DNA of 64,000 bases, from positions 1 through 64,000 of the forward strand of contig JACJXH010000006.1 in the NCBI GenBank assembly GCA_020636745.1. Reading direction: 5' to 3'. Below the pieces are notes generated by a model. That model had not been told where the DNA came from, ran no database searches, and was given only the letters and a program-made list of their open reading frames with translations. The position numbers and the translations under genes are program-made. This DNA comes from Lentimicrobiaceae bacterium. Its GTDB lineage: Bacteria > Bacteroidota > Bacteroidia > Bacteroidales > Lentimicrobiaceae. Numbering within the stretch: the stretch's first letter is position 1; each line of letters begins with the position of its first letter. Positions 53,175 to 62,923 of this stretch are shown here, piece after piece.

Positions 53175-53936
53175 CTAAAGGTGTCTTCCCATTTGTTGGA
53201 TGAGCTGAATAATTTGTTCTTTTTTTCTGAAGGATACGGGAATGATTGAGCCATCTTTCATTCCCAGTGTGCCACCTTCTCTTTTATCAAAATGATCAAT
53301 TTGCCTGATATTGATCAGATGCGATTGATGCACCCTGATAAAACCTGCATCAGCAAGCAATTCATCATATTCTTTCAGCGTGCGTGAAACCAATACCTTT
53401 TTGTGGTTGGTCAGGTGAAAAAGTGTGTAATTATTGTCAGATTGACAACGAACTATATCGGTAATATTGATCAAATGAATGGCTTCGGCAGTTTTAAGAA
53501 CTATTTTATTGTCAGGGCTTTCGGGATTTGTATATGCATTTTTAAGTATTTCTATCTGTGAATTGGATGTTGAATTGGATGAATGTTTGTCCAGTTTTTC
53601 TATTGTTTGAACCAGGTCGTCAGGGATAACTGGTTTAACCAGGTAGTCCATGGCGCTGAATTTGAATGCTTTAATGGCGTAATCTTCGAATGCGGTTACA
53701 AATACAACCAGAAAATTACGTGATGTGAAATGGTCAAGGAGGTCAAAGCCACTGCCGTCACCGAGATGTATGTCAAGGAAAACCAGGTCGGGTTCGTACT
53801 CATTTATAACCTCAATGCCTGAAGTAACGCCATCGGCCTGAGCAATGATGTCAATATTTGGTGCATAAATTTTCAGAAGAAGGCCGAGTGCTTCACGCGC
53901 GCTTTTTTCGTCGTCGATGAGTATAGTTCTGAGCAT
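53175..53936 (-). CDS. LytTR family response regulator
   Basis: The 253-residue regulator has a receiver domain (residues 1-120; acidic pocket Asp8/Asp9, phosphoacceptor Asp55 in LVFLDIHLGDG, Lys in DYLVKPV) and a LytTR DNA-binding domain (about 150-250; ADIVRCQSDNNYTLF-type strand, HQSHLINI, GGTLGMKDGSIIPVS). It follows the sensor kinase gene with a one-base gap, so the two are a coupled pair. Likely targets include the secreted-protein genes downstream (inference). Confidence 0.95.
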   Translation of the reverse strand: MLRTILIDDEKSAREALGLLLKIYAPNIDIIAQADGVTSGIEVINEYEPDLVFLDIHLGDGSGFDLLDHFTSRNFLVVFVTAFEDYAIKAFKFSAMDYLVKPVIPDDLVQTIEKLDKHSSNSTSNSQIEILKNAYTNPESPDNKIVLKTAEAIHLINITDIVRCQSDNNYTLFHLTNHKKVLVSRTLKEYDELLADAGFIRVHQSHLINIRQIDHFDKREGGTLGMKDGSIIPVSFRKKEQIIQLIQQMGRHL

Positions 53937-53937
53937 A

Positions 53938-56900
53938 TTATGAATAGTTTACAGGTATTTCAAACGTTACGCGGGTTCCTGATGCCTGATTGTTATTGTT
54001 GTACAAGTCCTCAATTTTGTATTGAATTTTCAGTTTGTGTTTTTTTCTGAGAAACTCAAGCCTCTCTTCGGTAATGCCAGTTCCGTAAGATTGATGAGTG
54101 CTATTTTCGGGTCTTATTTCTTTTGAACGGGCACGTCCAATGCCATTGTCTTCAATCAGGAATACTATATAATTTCCCCGGAGAGTCATTTGTAACAGGA
54201 TGTGACCTGCATTTTCTTTTTTTGAGAGGCCATGTTCAACGGCATTTTCGATATATGGCTGAGCCAGCATAGGCGGAATTTTGGTTAAAGCACGATCAAG
54301 TTTCGGATCAATATCAATATGAAAAGTGAACTTGCCGGCAAACCTGATTTGCTGCAATCGCAGGTAATACTCAAGCAATTGAATTTCTTTTTCAAGCGTA
54401 ATATATTCTTCTTTTGTGTTTTCAAGTATCAGGCGCATTAGTCTTGCAAATTCTGACAGGTACCGGCCTGCTTCTTTTTCGTCTTTTTTATAAATATATG
54501 CTTGTATGGCAACCAGCGCATTGAAAATAAAATGAGGATTTATCTGAGCCCTTAAAAGCAGGGTTTTGAGCTCGGTATTCTTTTCTCTGATTAAAATTCG
54601 TTGATATGTGCTTCTGATTATCAGTATAATAATGCTTAGCAAAATAACTGCACTCAGGATAATAAACCAGCTTTTTCTCCAGAATGGTGGCTGGATGGCG
54701 ATATCAACAGATTTCATTCTGATGTCTTTCCAGTTGCTGTTGTCAATGGCAAGTTGAATTTCAAGTACGTATTTTCCAGCCGGAACATTGGTGTATCGTG
54801 CCTGTGTATTGCCTTTTTGCACGATATTCCAGTCGTTTTCCAGTCCTATTAATCTGTAACGGTAGCTGTATTCATTGCTTGATGCTAAATCAGAACTTGA
54901 AAATTCAACTGAGAAGTAATTTTCATCATATTGGAGGATGATTTGATGAACATCTGAAAGATCTGAAATCCGTGTTACACCTTTTACGCTGAGCTCTGTC
55001 AGAAATATGTCAGGTAGAAGGTTTGATTCAATCATGAGTTCAGGGTTAAAAATACATAACCCGCTTTTACTGCCAAACAGGATTCTTCCGTCATGCAACA
55101 AGGTGCCCGCTCTGAAATCCTCATTCATTTTTATGTGGGAGAGGGCTGGGAATGACATGCCATAATTCCATTGGGGATTAAAACTCAGAATACCCGATTC
55201 TGTTCCCAGCCAAAGCATGCCTGATTGATCCTGAATTATTTTGTAAACGTGGTTGCAGGCAAGACCCTTAAGATTGCCCCACACATTGAAGGTATTAAAC
55301 CTGGGATCGTAACAAAAAAGACTGTCAGCTGCAATCCAAATCCGGCCTGATTTGTCTTCCAGAATGTCATAAATGGTTAATCCTTCAAAGGAGGTTTTTA
55401 GCTCAGGTTGGTTAAAAAAACGTTGGGAAGTGTCTTTCTCAGGATAATAAATATGCAGCCCCGACCGGGTAGTGCCTATCCAAACCTGGTTTTTACTATC
55501 TGTATATAAGCGTGTTATCAGACGCGAACTACCCGGGGCGTTTAATTTGTACATCAGATTTCTGCCAAAACTGTTCTTTTTCCGATCAAAAAGCTGAAGT
55601 CCTTTGGCGCCCCAGAATCCGACATAAAACTGTCCGCTCTTATCCTCTGCAAAATCATAGTACCAATCTTGCAGTCTGTTCATCGGATTGAACGTAAATA
55701 GCTCAAAATGATTCTTGTTTTTTCGTTTTCTGGCAAAGCCTTTTCCATCCCAAAGTCCGATGTAAAGGTCGCCATGGATGTCTTCATAAAAACAACTTAC
55801 ATTGTCGCAGGGTAAGGCTCCTGTGTAGGCATCTGATGAGCGGAAATGCTTTAAACTGTTGGTCTCCGGGTTGTATAAGTCTATGCCATGGTCCTTGTAT
55901 CCAATCCATACATTTCCGGTTTTGTCGGTTAAGGCTGCGGTAACAAAGTTTGATGATAGTGTATGTTCATTCCCCGGTATATGATACAGGAAATCGGCTG
56001 CATTGTTGCTCTTTCTGAAGTATGAAAGTCCGTTGTTGGTTGCTATCCATATGGTACCGGTGCGATCGGCATATATTTTATTTACATAATTGTCGGGGAT
56101 GGCATTGATATTATTGATGTCAGCAGTGTAATGTATCATTTTTTGTGTATGCAGTATGTACTGATACACACCATTGCCTGTGCCAAGCCAAATGCTGTTG
56201 TTGTCGGGCTGTATAATTGAAAATGTGGAAACGTTCAGAAATCGACTGAATGTTCTTTTTTCAGAATTGAACAAATAGGCTCCATCAATGCCTGAAACCC
56301 AAAAATTTCCTGATTTATCTTCAAAGAAACAGGAAATGTCGTCTGCGCGTTTTTTTTCTGGTTTTTCTCCTGCATCAATCTGAACGAGTTTATTCAGTTT
56401 TGTGTCGAGATAGTTGGGCGAAAGTCCCCGTCCGCCTACCCAGAGTATTCCTTTCTTGTCTCTGTATATCGAATGATAATAATAGTAAGGCTGCCATATA
56501 GCTGCATGTCTCCAGTATTGCAAACAAGCATAATTTTTTTTATTTAGTTTAATAAGATAACCGCTTTGTACTTCAATCCATAACAGCGAATCTCCTTCGG
56601 GCAGTATAGACCTGATGTGGCTTGCATCAATGTCTTGTATGTTGACAGGGACTTTAATAAATTGTTCTTTTTGCCTGTCATGGTAGCATAATCCCTGTTC
56701 TGTTCCAATCCAGAGTGTTCCGTTGTTGTCTTCTGCCAGACAGGTTACTGCACCTCCGGGCAAGCTGCCGGGTTTGTCAGATTGGTGCTGATAGGATTTC
56801 ATTTTAATGCCATCGAAGCGGTTAAGTCCCTGTAAGGTACCTATCCACAGAAAGTTATGATGGTCCTGAATGATGTCAATAATCTGGTTATGTGTTAATC

Positions 56901-57063
56901 CGTCATTGGTTGTAAGTGTTCTGAAATGCGCGTAGGGATTTTCCTGTATGGAAATAACAGCCGGATTCTGACAGGCGGCCTCTCTTGCTATGAGCGCCAA
57001 AAGCAAAAGGAAAAAAGTTTCAAATTGCCTGGTAATTAATGATATGCGGTTTTTTGTTGTCAA
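53938..57063 (-). CDS. Two-component sensor kinase, reg_prop beta-propeller and LytS-type kinase
   Basis: The 1041-residue protein has a signal peptide (residues 1-31), then about 14 reg_prop repeats forming two periplasmic beta-propellers (FLWIGTLQGLNRFDG, LWIGTEQGLCYHD, IWIATNNGLSYFRK and similar). A Y_Y_Y domain follows near 735-790, a transmembrane helix near 795-820 (WFIILSAVILLSIIILIIRS), and a LytS-type kinase core with the phosphoacceptor His844 in NPHFIFNAL and an ATPase domain (ENAVEHGL, IEDNGIGRA). The overall design is that of hybrid-type sensors of Bacteroidota but without attached regulator. The stimulus is unknown. Confidence 0.95.
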   Translation of the reverse strand: MTTKNRISLITRQFETFFLLLLALIAREAACQNPAVISIQENPYAHFRTLTTNDGLTHNQIIDIIQDHHNFLWIGTLQGLNRFDGIKMKSYQHQSDKPGSLPGGAVTCLAEDNNGTLWIGTEQGLCYHDRQKEQFIKVPVNIQDIDASHIRSILPEGDSLLWIEVQSGYLIKLNKKNYACLQYWRHAAIWQPYYYYHSIYRDKKGILWVGGRGLSPNYLDTKLNKLVQIDAGEKPEKKRADDISCFFEDKSGNFWVSGIDGAYLFNSEKRTFSRFLNVSTFSIIQPDNNSIWLGTGNGVYQYILHTQKMIHYTADINNINAIPDNYVNKIYADRTGTIWIATNNGLSYFRKSNNAADFLYHIPGNEHTLSSNFVTAALTDKTGNVWIGYKDHGIDLYNPETNSLKHFRSSDAYTGALPCDNVSCFYEDIHGDLYIGLWDGKGFARKRKNKNHFELFTFNPMNRLQDWYYDFAEDKSGQFYVGFWGAKGLQLFDRKKNSFGRNLMYKLNAPGSSRLITRLYTDSKNQVWIGTTRSGLHIYYPEKDTSQRFFNQPELKTSFEGLTIYDILEDKSGRIWIAADSLFCYDPRFNTFNVWGNLKGLACNHVYKIIQDQSGMLWLGTESGILSFNPQWNYGMSFPALSHIKMNEDFRAGTLLHDGRILFGSKSGLCIFNPELMIESNLLPDIFLTELSVKGVTRISDLSDVHQIILQYDENYFSVEFSSSDLASSNEYSYRYRLIGLENDWNIVQKGNTQARYTNVPAGKYVLEIQLAIDNSNWKDIRMKSVDIAIQPPFWRKSWFIILSAVILLSIIILIIRSTYQRILIREKNTELKTLLLRAQINPHFIFNALVAIQAYIYKKDEKEAGRYLSEFARLMRLILENTKEEYITLEKEIQLLEYYLRLQQIRFAGKFTFHIDIDPKLDRALTKIPPMLAQPYIENAVEHGLSKKENAGHILLQMTLRGNYIVFLIEDNGIGRARSKEIRPENSTHQSYGTGITEERLEFLRKKHKLKIQYKIEDLYNNNNQASGTRVTFEIPVNYS

Positions 57064-57322
57064 TGTATTTCTGGTGTGTTGATAGTTGTTCTTCTTGATG
57101 GGAGGCAGATTTTACTACTACGGCATTTTAAGTAAATTGATATAGCCCGTGAAATTGAATCTGAAGGCCCGAAACTACCCATGTCACGAAAATGGAAACC
57201 GGGATGTTTTTTGCCTGGTTAATTTGCTGGTTTCGTGTTTGACCAAAGTAGTTTTTCAAAAATACTGACAAAGTTCATTACATGCAAATCTTGGTGACCT
57301 CCATTATGTTCATTGATGGTTT

Positions 57323-58085
57323 ATGGACTGTTATAAACCCCAAGAAATTTTAACACAGCCAGATATTATAGCCATACACAAGGTTGAAAATACCTACACT
57401 CCATTGGGCCAGCTTAAACAGAAGAAAATAACGGAAGGTACCACTATCCTTCAAACCATAGATTATACTTACAACATTCGTGGAGTATCTTTACGATGCA
57501 AACGGCAACCTGATAAAAGATGCTAACAAAGGAATTATTGAAATAAACTACAACTTTCTGAACTTGCCAGGTGAATTAGAATTTACGGGTAACAAAAGAT
57601 TATCATACCTTTACAATGCGAATGGTAACAAAATAAGGCAGGATGTAATTCTTGCAAACTTATTAGACAAGCGCACTGATTTTATCTCTAACGTTGTCTT
57701 TATCAGCAACACTCCAGCATGGATTAATTTTGACGAGGGAAGGGTAATTATAAACCAAGGTGCAGTGTATTATTTTACGGAAACCCACCTTACTTCTCAG
57801 CCCCGCCCTCTTCCCGACTATTCGGGAAGAGGGCAGGGGGAGGTGCAGCAGGATGAAATGAACCTGGGGTGGTTGGATTATGGGGCGAGGTTTTATGACC
57901 CGTAATTGGGGAGATGGCATATTGTTGACCCAAGTGCAGAGAAATATTCTTTTTGGAGTCCATATAATTATGCGTTTAATAATCCTTTAAATGTAATTGA
58001 CCCAAATGGGTGTGACGGTATTTCAGTTGTCGATTGTTATATCTTTTATGGAATTGAATGTTTTTACCGGTTTTATGGTGATTGA
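57323..58085 (+). pseudogene. RHS/YD-repeat protein remnant
   Basis: Pieces of an RHS-repeat-associated core are spread over two frames. The first frame (57323 to about 57478) has NTYTPLGQLKQKK and ending TYNIRG. A +1 frameshift or deletion leads to EYLYDANGNLIKDAN and YLYNANGNK in the other frame. The frame stops at TAA 57903-57905 in ARFYDP-stop-LGRWHIVDP, where the family has Gln (YDPQLGRW), so one base change (CAA to TAA) would explain it. The frame then continues through NYAFNNPLNVIDPNG to a TGA at 58083. The 5' part of the gene is missing. It is a decayed end of a large surface or toxin-type protein. Confidence 0.85.
57805..57834. repeat. Palindrome inside the RHS remnant
   Basis: GCCCTCTTCCCGA-CTAT-TCGGGAAGAGGGC: perfect 13-base arms, in a position coding for the low-complexity segment PLPDYSGRGQGE. 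Its core TCCCGA...TCGGGA also occurs at 337-354 and 2643-2658. It looks like a short inserted palindromic element. Confidence 0.6.
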
Positions 58086-58121
58086 AAGCGGTTTATATCA
58101 CCGGCCAGCTCGGGTGTATAA

Positions 58122-58151
58122 AAAAAGCACCCCTGGTAAGAGGTGCTTTTT
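58122..58151 (-). terminator. Terminator of the lipoprotein gene at 58173
   Basis: AAAAAGCACC (58122-58131) with GGTGCTTTTT (58142-58151). The stem is flanked by A and T runs so it can work in both directions; it is 22 bases beyond the minus-strand gene. Confidence 0.85.
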
Positions 58152-58172
58152 ACTTGAAGCGTTTTATTAAAA

Positions 58173-59114
58173 TTACCTGAGAGGAAAATAGCTTGTTCCG
58201 CTATAAGTTCCGTTAATCCAGTCAACACGGTAATGAGTAGGGCAATCGTCTCCTGAAACGGGTTCGTTGTTGCTGTTATAGCCGAAGGTAATTGTGGCAC
58301 TTTTTTCAGCAGCCGGAATCTGGTGGACTTTGATGCCTGAAACAGGATTCCAATCGCACGTTTCCCTGTAAACCACTGATTGTGTAATCTGAGTGTAAAA
58401 TTCTTCACCTTTTCGGTTTAATCCCCAGCTTACAAGGTTGCTGTAGTCGCCAGCAGTGCCAAATCCATCAACAGTCATCAATAATTCTCCGCGTGCGCCG
58501 GTATAGGTGCGCTGACGTGCAAAATACCACTCGCGTGTAGAACCGTTGTCAAATGTAATAGACATATGGCCATTTACCCTGTGGATAAGTGATGTAAAGC
58601 CATTGTGCCCTAGCATAAAGATAGCGCCTCCGCTTACATTTGTAAAAGTTTTTGAACCGTTCAGGATAGTGGTTTTGTTGTTTGAAACTCTGGTAACTGT
58701 GTAGTTAATATATTTGATATTTACACTTGCACCTTCCATACACCAGAATGTTCCGACTGCTTTTTTGATTTCAACCTGGCCGGTTCTGAAAAGTCTGCCG
58801 TTACATGTAAGTCCATTATATGTTATGAAAATAGTAATTGTATCATTGACGACAGAAGTTGAATCAATGGTAGCATTACATGGTAACCTGTCGGTCGATT
58901 TGAAATCACTTCCACTAAAACTCAGTACACCTTCAACATCCTGAAGGGCATCATTGGTAATTTCTTCAACATTAATGTCGTCATTGGAGAGCTCGGTTAA
59001 CGAAGCAGCATCATTGGTTCCTTCTTCTAACTTGTCTTTCTGGCAACCGGTTAAGGTTAGTCCGGTTAAGGTTAGCATAAAAGCTGCAGTGCGCAATAGG
59101 TTACGTGTTTTCAT
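58173..59114 (-). CDS. Hypothetical lipoprotein
   Basis: The start MKTRNLLRTAAF gives a lipoprotein signal (LTLTGC, Cys24) and 313 residues; two upstream in-frame Met codons are possible. After an acidic linker (NDAASLTELSNDDINVEEIT) the chain is beta-rich, with paired Cys at LPCNATI, LTCNGRL, TCDWNP and DDCPTHY and a repeated NNTITIF-like strand pattern. The domain is one of many Bacteroidota lipoproteins of unknown role. It stands alone between the RHS remnant and the DUF4249 gene. Confidence 0.65.
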   Translation of the reverse strand: MKTRNLLRTAAFMLTLTGLTLTGCQKDKLEEGTNDAASLTELSNDDINVEEITNDALQDVEGVLSFSGSDFKSTDRLPCNATIDSTSVVNDTITIFITYNGLTCNGRLFRTGQVEIKKAVGTFWCMEGASVNIKYINYTVTRVSNNKTTILNGSKTFTNVSGGAIFMLGHNGFTSLIHRVNGHMSITFDNGSTREWYFARQRTYTGARGELLMTVDGFGTAGDYSNLVSWGLNRKGEEFYTQITQSVVYRETCDWNPVSGIKVHQIPAAEKSATITFGYNSNNEPVSGDDCPTHYRVDWINGTYSGTSYFPLR

Positions 59115-59286
59115 CGTCATTGGGTTAAAGTTTATTGATTTCATTTCTTTCGTTTACAACGTAATTCTTAATCTTTATTCGTTGTGTACAAATAATACAC
59201 GCAATTGCTTTTTTACCCTTACGGGTTTTCAAAAAAAAATGTAATGCCGGTTGATTTTTGTTTTTGTGAGGCTTAAGGTTTAGTTT

Positions 59287-60135
59287 CTATTTATAGTTTG
59301 GGTTTGTATTCATTGTAACTCCGGCAATTTCAGTTTTTTGTATAACAGCGCAAATGCCAAAATAACCCATGCCATTTCCGCTCAGATTGGTTGGCAGGTT
59401 GGCAGGGGCAGTATTGAACAAGCCTCCCTGCCAGGTAGTTTCTGATAAAAGGGCTCTGAGGTATGCTGCATGCTCCGTTGTGAGTGAGTATTTTCGCTCG
59501 GTGATTGTTGTGCCCGATGGAAATCTGATGCTTTCCATCTCTGGCGCAAAAATCTGGCTGACATCAATGGTCGGCAATGAATAGTACAATAACCGGGCAT
59601 GTGTTTCATCATACGTTTGGTTCTCATAACCCGCCACTGCCGACCAGTCGAGTAGTATTTCATACATGGCCGGGCGCAGGGCATTGAATGGATTGGCAAC
59701 CCAGGTAATTTTATATAAGCGGGAATCCTTGTCCAATGTATATCTCAAAAAAATAAACTCAGTGCCAACGGCCATTCGTGCTTTGGATGTAACTATTTTA
59801 TTTTCGTAAGATATCAGCAAAGAGTATTCTCTATTGATTTTGGCAGCAAAAAGGTCATTTGAAAGATAAGTCCCGGGGTTTTCCTGATCTTCATGAAAAT
59901 AGTAAATCTTATCATTGGAGCTGACTACAAGACTTGCTCCGGAAACAACTGCAGGGCTGTCATTGTCAAATGTGTATGGTTTAGTCAGTTTAATTTGCTG
60001 AATTTTGTTCTCATTGGTAATCAATCCGTCAACAACGATGTAATTTGAGTCGTTTGTATGCAAAGTCCAGCTTGTTTCCTTTTCGCAGGAAACAAGGCTA
60101 AGTAGTAAACAAAGGAGCGCTGTCAGCTTTTTCAT
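59287..60135 (-). CDS. DUF4249 family lipoprotein
   Basis: Lipobox LVSC (Cys17) begins a 282-residue protein with the DUF4249 pattern: NYIVVDGLITNENKIQQIKLTKPY, SGASLVVSSNDKIYYFHE, and YSLLISYENKIVTSKA. Such lipoproteins are usually encoded directly after a TonB receptor with an STN or CarboxypepD N-terminus, as here (19-base gap). It is thought to be the surface-exposed partner of that receptor. The cargo is unknown. Confidence 0.85.
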   Translation of the reverse strand: MKKLTALLCLLLSLVSCEKETSWTLHTNDSNYIVVDGLITNENKIQQIKLTKPYTFDNDSPAVVSGASLVVSSNDKIYYFHEDQENPGTYLSNDLFAAKINREYSLLISYENKIVTSKARMAVGTEFIFLRYTLDKDSRLYKITWVANPFNALRPAMYEILLDWSAVAGYENQTYDETHARLLYYSLPTIDVSQIFAPEMESIRFPSGTTITERKYSLTTEHAAYLRALLSETTWQGGLFNTAPANLPTNLSGNGMGYFGICAVIQKTEIAGVTMNTNPNYK

Positions 60136-60154
60136 CTCTGGTTTGTCAACTTTA

Positions 60155-62902
60155 TTAAAATCTGAAAGTGTAGTTTATTGAAGGAATTGCTCCCGCAACT
60201 GAAATGGTTGTTGGGATAATTTCGTAGTTCCCGTTTATATCTGATGGTACATAAAAGTTGCCGTTGTCGTCCATTATTTTGTTAAAGTTTGCTGAAAATG
60301 GATTACTCCGTCCGTAAAGATTGTATACCGAAAGAACAATACTTTGTTTGAAGCGGCTTTCAGGTTTACTTATTTTATAGCTTATGGCTATGTCCATTCT
60401 GTGATAATCGGGCAAACGGTCGTTGTTTTTTTTACCATAAACAGGAACCTGATATCCATTATAATCAATAAAGGCTATTGGAGTGGTGATGGCTGAACCT
60501 GTCATGTATATCCAGTTTGCCGACAAGTCCCAATGCTGGCCTACCGGAAAAGAAATGCTCACAAAAAGGTTGTGAGGCCGGTCATATCCGGCCGCAAATT
60601 CTTTAGAGTTGTTGATGCCCTCAATTGTTTTATATGCCCGGGTGTAAGTGTATCCAACCCATCCATTCAGTTTTCCCTTGTTTTTACGAAGCAGAAATTC
60701 AAGTCCGTATGACCGGGCTTTGCCAAATCTGAGCTCACCTTCAATCAGTGGATTGAATAGCATATTGGCGTGATCTTTATAGTCAATCTGATTGTAAAAT
60801 ATTTTGTAGAATGTTTCAAGGGTCAGGTATAACCCATTTTTATTGAGAGTCTTCAGATATCCCAGCGTAAATTGGTTTGCATGCTGGGGTTTGATGTTGG
60901 GCCCGGCAGGAGCCCAAACTTCAAGTGAAGTAAACGGACTGGTTGAGTTGGAGAGCATTTGCAGGTATTGTGCTGTACGGCTATATCCGGCTCTGAGTGA
61001 TGAGTTTTTGCCTGTCAGCAAGTTCATATTGAATCGCGGTTCAAAATTCAGATATGGTGAATAATAACGACCTGATGCCACCTGAAGTGTGTCATAAACA
61101 ATATGATTGGGATCGAAAAAGAATACAGACGTCGGGCCAAAATTAAACCATGAACTTATCCTCATTCCATAGGCGAATGAAAGCCGGCTGCCTATATTTT
61201 GATTGAGACTCATATACATATTTAAACCCAATGAATTGTATAATGCCATTTCGGCTTTGTAACGCTGTTGTTTGTCGCCTGAAACATTTAAATTGCCCGG
61301 GTTTGAGTGGTGCGTGTTGAGCTCAATTCCTGTTTTGAATGTGTTTGCCGGATTTATATAATAAGTAAGATCAGTCTTCAGCGTTTTATTGTTGATTGAT
61401 GAGTGCCAGTAGTCGTCCTGCTCGCGCGAAACAAACAAGTAGTAGTTGTACTGGCTGAAAATGGCGGTTGTGTTTGAAAATAACTTATTGCTATACAGGT
61501 GATTCCATCTGATTGTTGCAGTGGTATTGTCCCAGTTGATTCCAAAAGTGTGCAGCGACCCGTTTGTAACCCTGCTAAAAATGTCATTTCCTCTGAAGGC
61601 TGTGATGAAAAGCCTGTTTTTGGAGTTGATTTTGATATTTATTTTGAAGTTAAAGTCGTAAAAATTAATGGAGAAGGTGTTGCTGTTCAAACTTCGGTTA
61701 TTCAGCCAGTTCATGTTAGATTTTCTGGCCGACAAGATAAAGGAGCTTTTTTCTTTCAAAATCGGGCCCTCAACTGTCAGATCGGAAGTGTAAACGCCCA
61801 GATTACCGGAAAAGCCCAGCCTGTTAAAGTTTCCGTCTTTGGCCCTTACATCCACCACTGATGAAAGCCGGCCTCCGAAAGATGCCGGAAAATCACCTTT
61901 ATAGGCTTTTATATCCTTGATAGCATCGGGGGCGAGTGCTGAGAAAAAGCCAAATAAGTGTGCCGGATTAAAAATGGGTGCTTCATCAATCAGCAACAGA
62001 TTCTGGTCGCTGTTTCCGCCCCGGACGTAATAAAAACTTGAACCGTCGCCAAAGGCATTAAAGCCCGGGATGGCCTGAATTGATTTTACTACATCAATGT
62101 TGCCGGCAAAACCAGGCATTTGCTTAAGCATGAGTGATGTAATGTTAAAATTGCCTGATGCTCCGGTTTTTAAATGCTGAATATCTTCTTCGGGAGCTGT
62201 TATTTCAACCTCACGCATACGGATGTGTGATTCGTGCAGATTAACCTGCACTGTTTTATCCTGATTCAGGTTGATATTTATAGCTTTTGTCTGGTAGCCC
62301 AGCAGCGAAAAATACATCTGGTACTTGCCTTGGGCAAGGGTAATGGAGAAGAAACCATATCCGTTGGTTGATGTTCCCTTGCCCGATATTTTATCATAAA
62401 TATTCGCACCAATCATCACTTCGCCGCTCAGGCTGTCGCGCACGTAACCGCTTATGGTGTAATACGTTGTCTTCTCTTGATTGGACTTGCCCTCGTCTGG
62501 TAGAGTTTTGTTGATTTTCAGGATAATTTGATTCTCAGTTTCAAAATATCTGATGTTCAGAGGTGGTAATATTTCGTCAAGGACGAACCTTGCCGTTTTG
62601 TTTTCAAATGAAATATTGATTTTCTGGTTAACAGGAATCGATTGTGGATTATATGAGAAATGCAGTCCTGTTTGCTGACTGATTTCAGAAAGTATTTCAC
62701 TCAGTGGCATGCTGGCTGATGCAATGGAGATTTTTTGGTCCAGATTCTGAGCTTGCAGTGTAAAACCAGCAGCCAGTAAAATGGCTGTTGTGAAAAGTAC
62801 TTTGAATATAAAAACTTTAACCTTCAAAGAGATATTTGGTTTTATAAAGTGTTTATTGTGAGGTGTTTGTATGGTTTTTGCAATGCCTGATTGCGCCTGC
62901 AT
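60155..62902 (-). CDS. TonB-dependent receptor with STN signalling domain
   Basis: The signal region (about residues 30-51, ends LQAQ) is followed by a secretin/TonB short N-terminal (STN) domain (about 55-110), a carboxypeptidase-regulatory-like domain (about 125-215; SGYVRDSLSGEVMIGANIYD), a plug (about 235-350; YYVRGGNSDQNLLLIDEAP) and a beta-barrel ending in Phe (NYTFRF). The STN domain signals to the FecR protein encoded just upstream. The substrate is unknown. It is second in the FecR-receptor-DUF4249 unit. Confidence 0.93.
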   Translation of the reverse strand: MQAQSGIAKTIQTPHNKHFIKPNISLKVKVFIFKVLFTTAILLAAGFTLQAQNLDQKISIASASMPLSEILSEISQQTGLHFSYNPQSIPVNQKINISFENKTARFVLDEILPPLNIRYFETENQIILKINKTLPDEGKSNQEKTTYYTISGYVRDSLSGEVMIGANIYDKISGKGTSTNGYGFFSITLAQGKYQMYFSLLGYQTKAININLNQDKTVQVNLHESHIRMREVEITAPEEDIQHLKTGASGNFNITSLMLKQMPGFAGNIDVVKSIQAIPGFNAFGDGSSFYYVRGGNSDQNLLLIDEAPIFNPAHLFGFFSALAPDAIKDIKAYKGDFPASFGGRLSSVVDVRAKDGNFNRLGFSGNLGVYTSDLTVEGPILKEKSSFILSARKSNMNWLNNRSLNSNTFSINFYDFNFKINIKINSKNRLFITAFRGNDIFSRVTNGSLHTFGINWDNTTATIRWNHLYSNKLFSNTTAIFSQYNYYLFVSREQDDYWHSSINNKTLKTDLTYYINPANTFKTGIELNTHHSNPGNLNVSGDKQQRYKAEMALYNSLGLNMYMSLNQNIGSRLSFAYGMRISSWFNFGPTSVFFFDPNHIVYDTLQVASGRYYSPYLNFEPRFNMNLLTGKNSSLRAGYSRTAQYLQMLSNSTSPFTSLEVWAPAGPNIKPQHANQFTLGYLKTLNKNGLYLTLETFYKIFYNQIDYKDHANMLFNPLIEGELRFGKARSYGLEFLLRKNKGKLNGWVGYTYTRAYKTIEGINNSKEFAAGYDRPHNLFVSISFPVGQHWDLSANWIYMTGSAITTPIAFIDYNGYQVPVYGKKNNDRLPDYHRMDIAISYKISKPESRFKQSIVLSVYNLYGRSNPFSANFNKIMDDNGNFYVPSDINGNYEIIPTTISVAGAIPSINYTFRF

Positions 62903-62923
62903 GTAAAGTCTTGGCTGTTTTAG

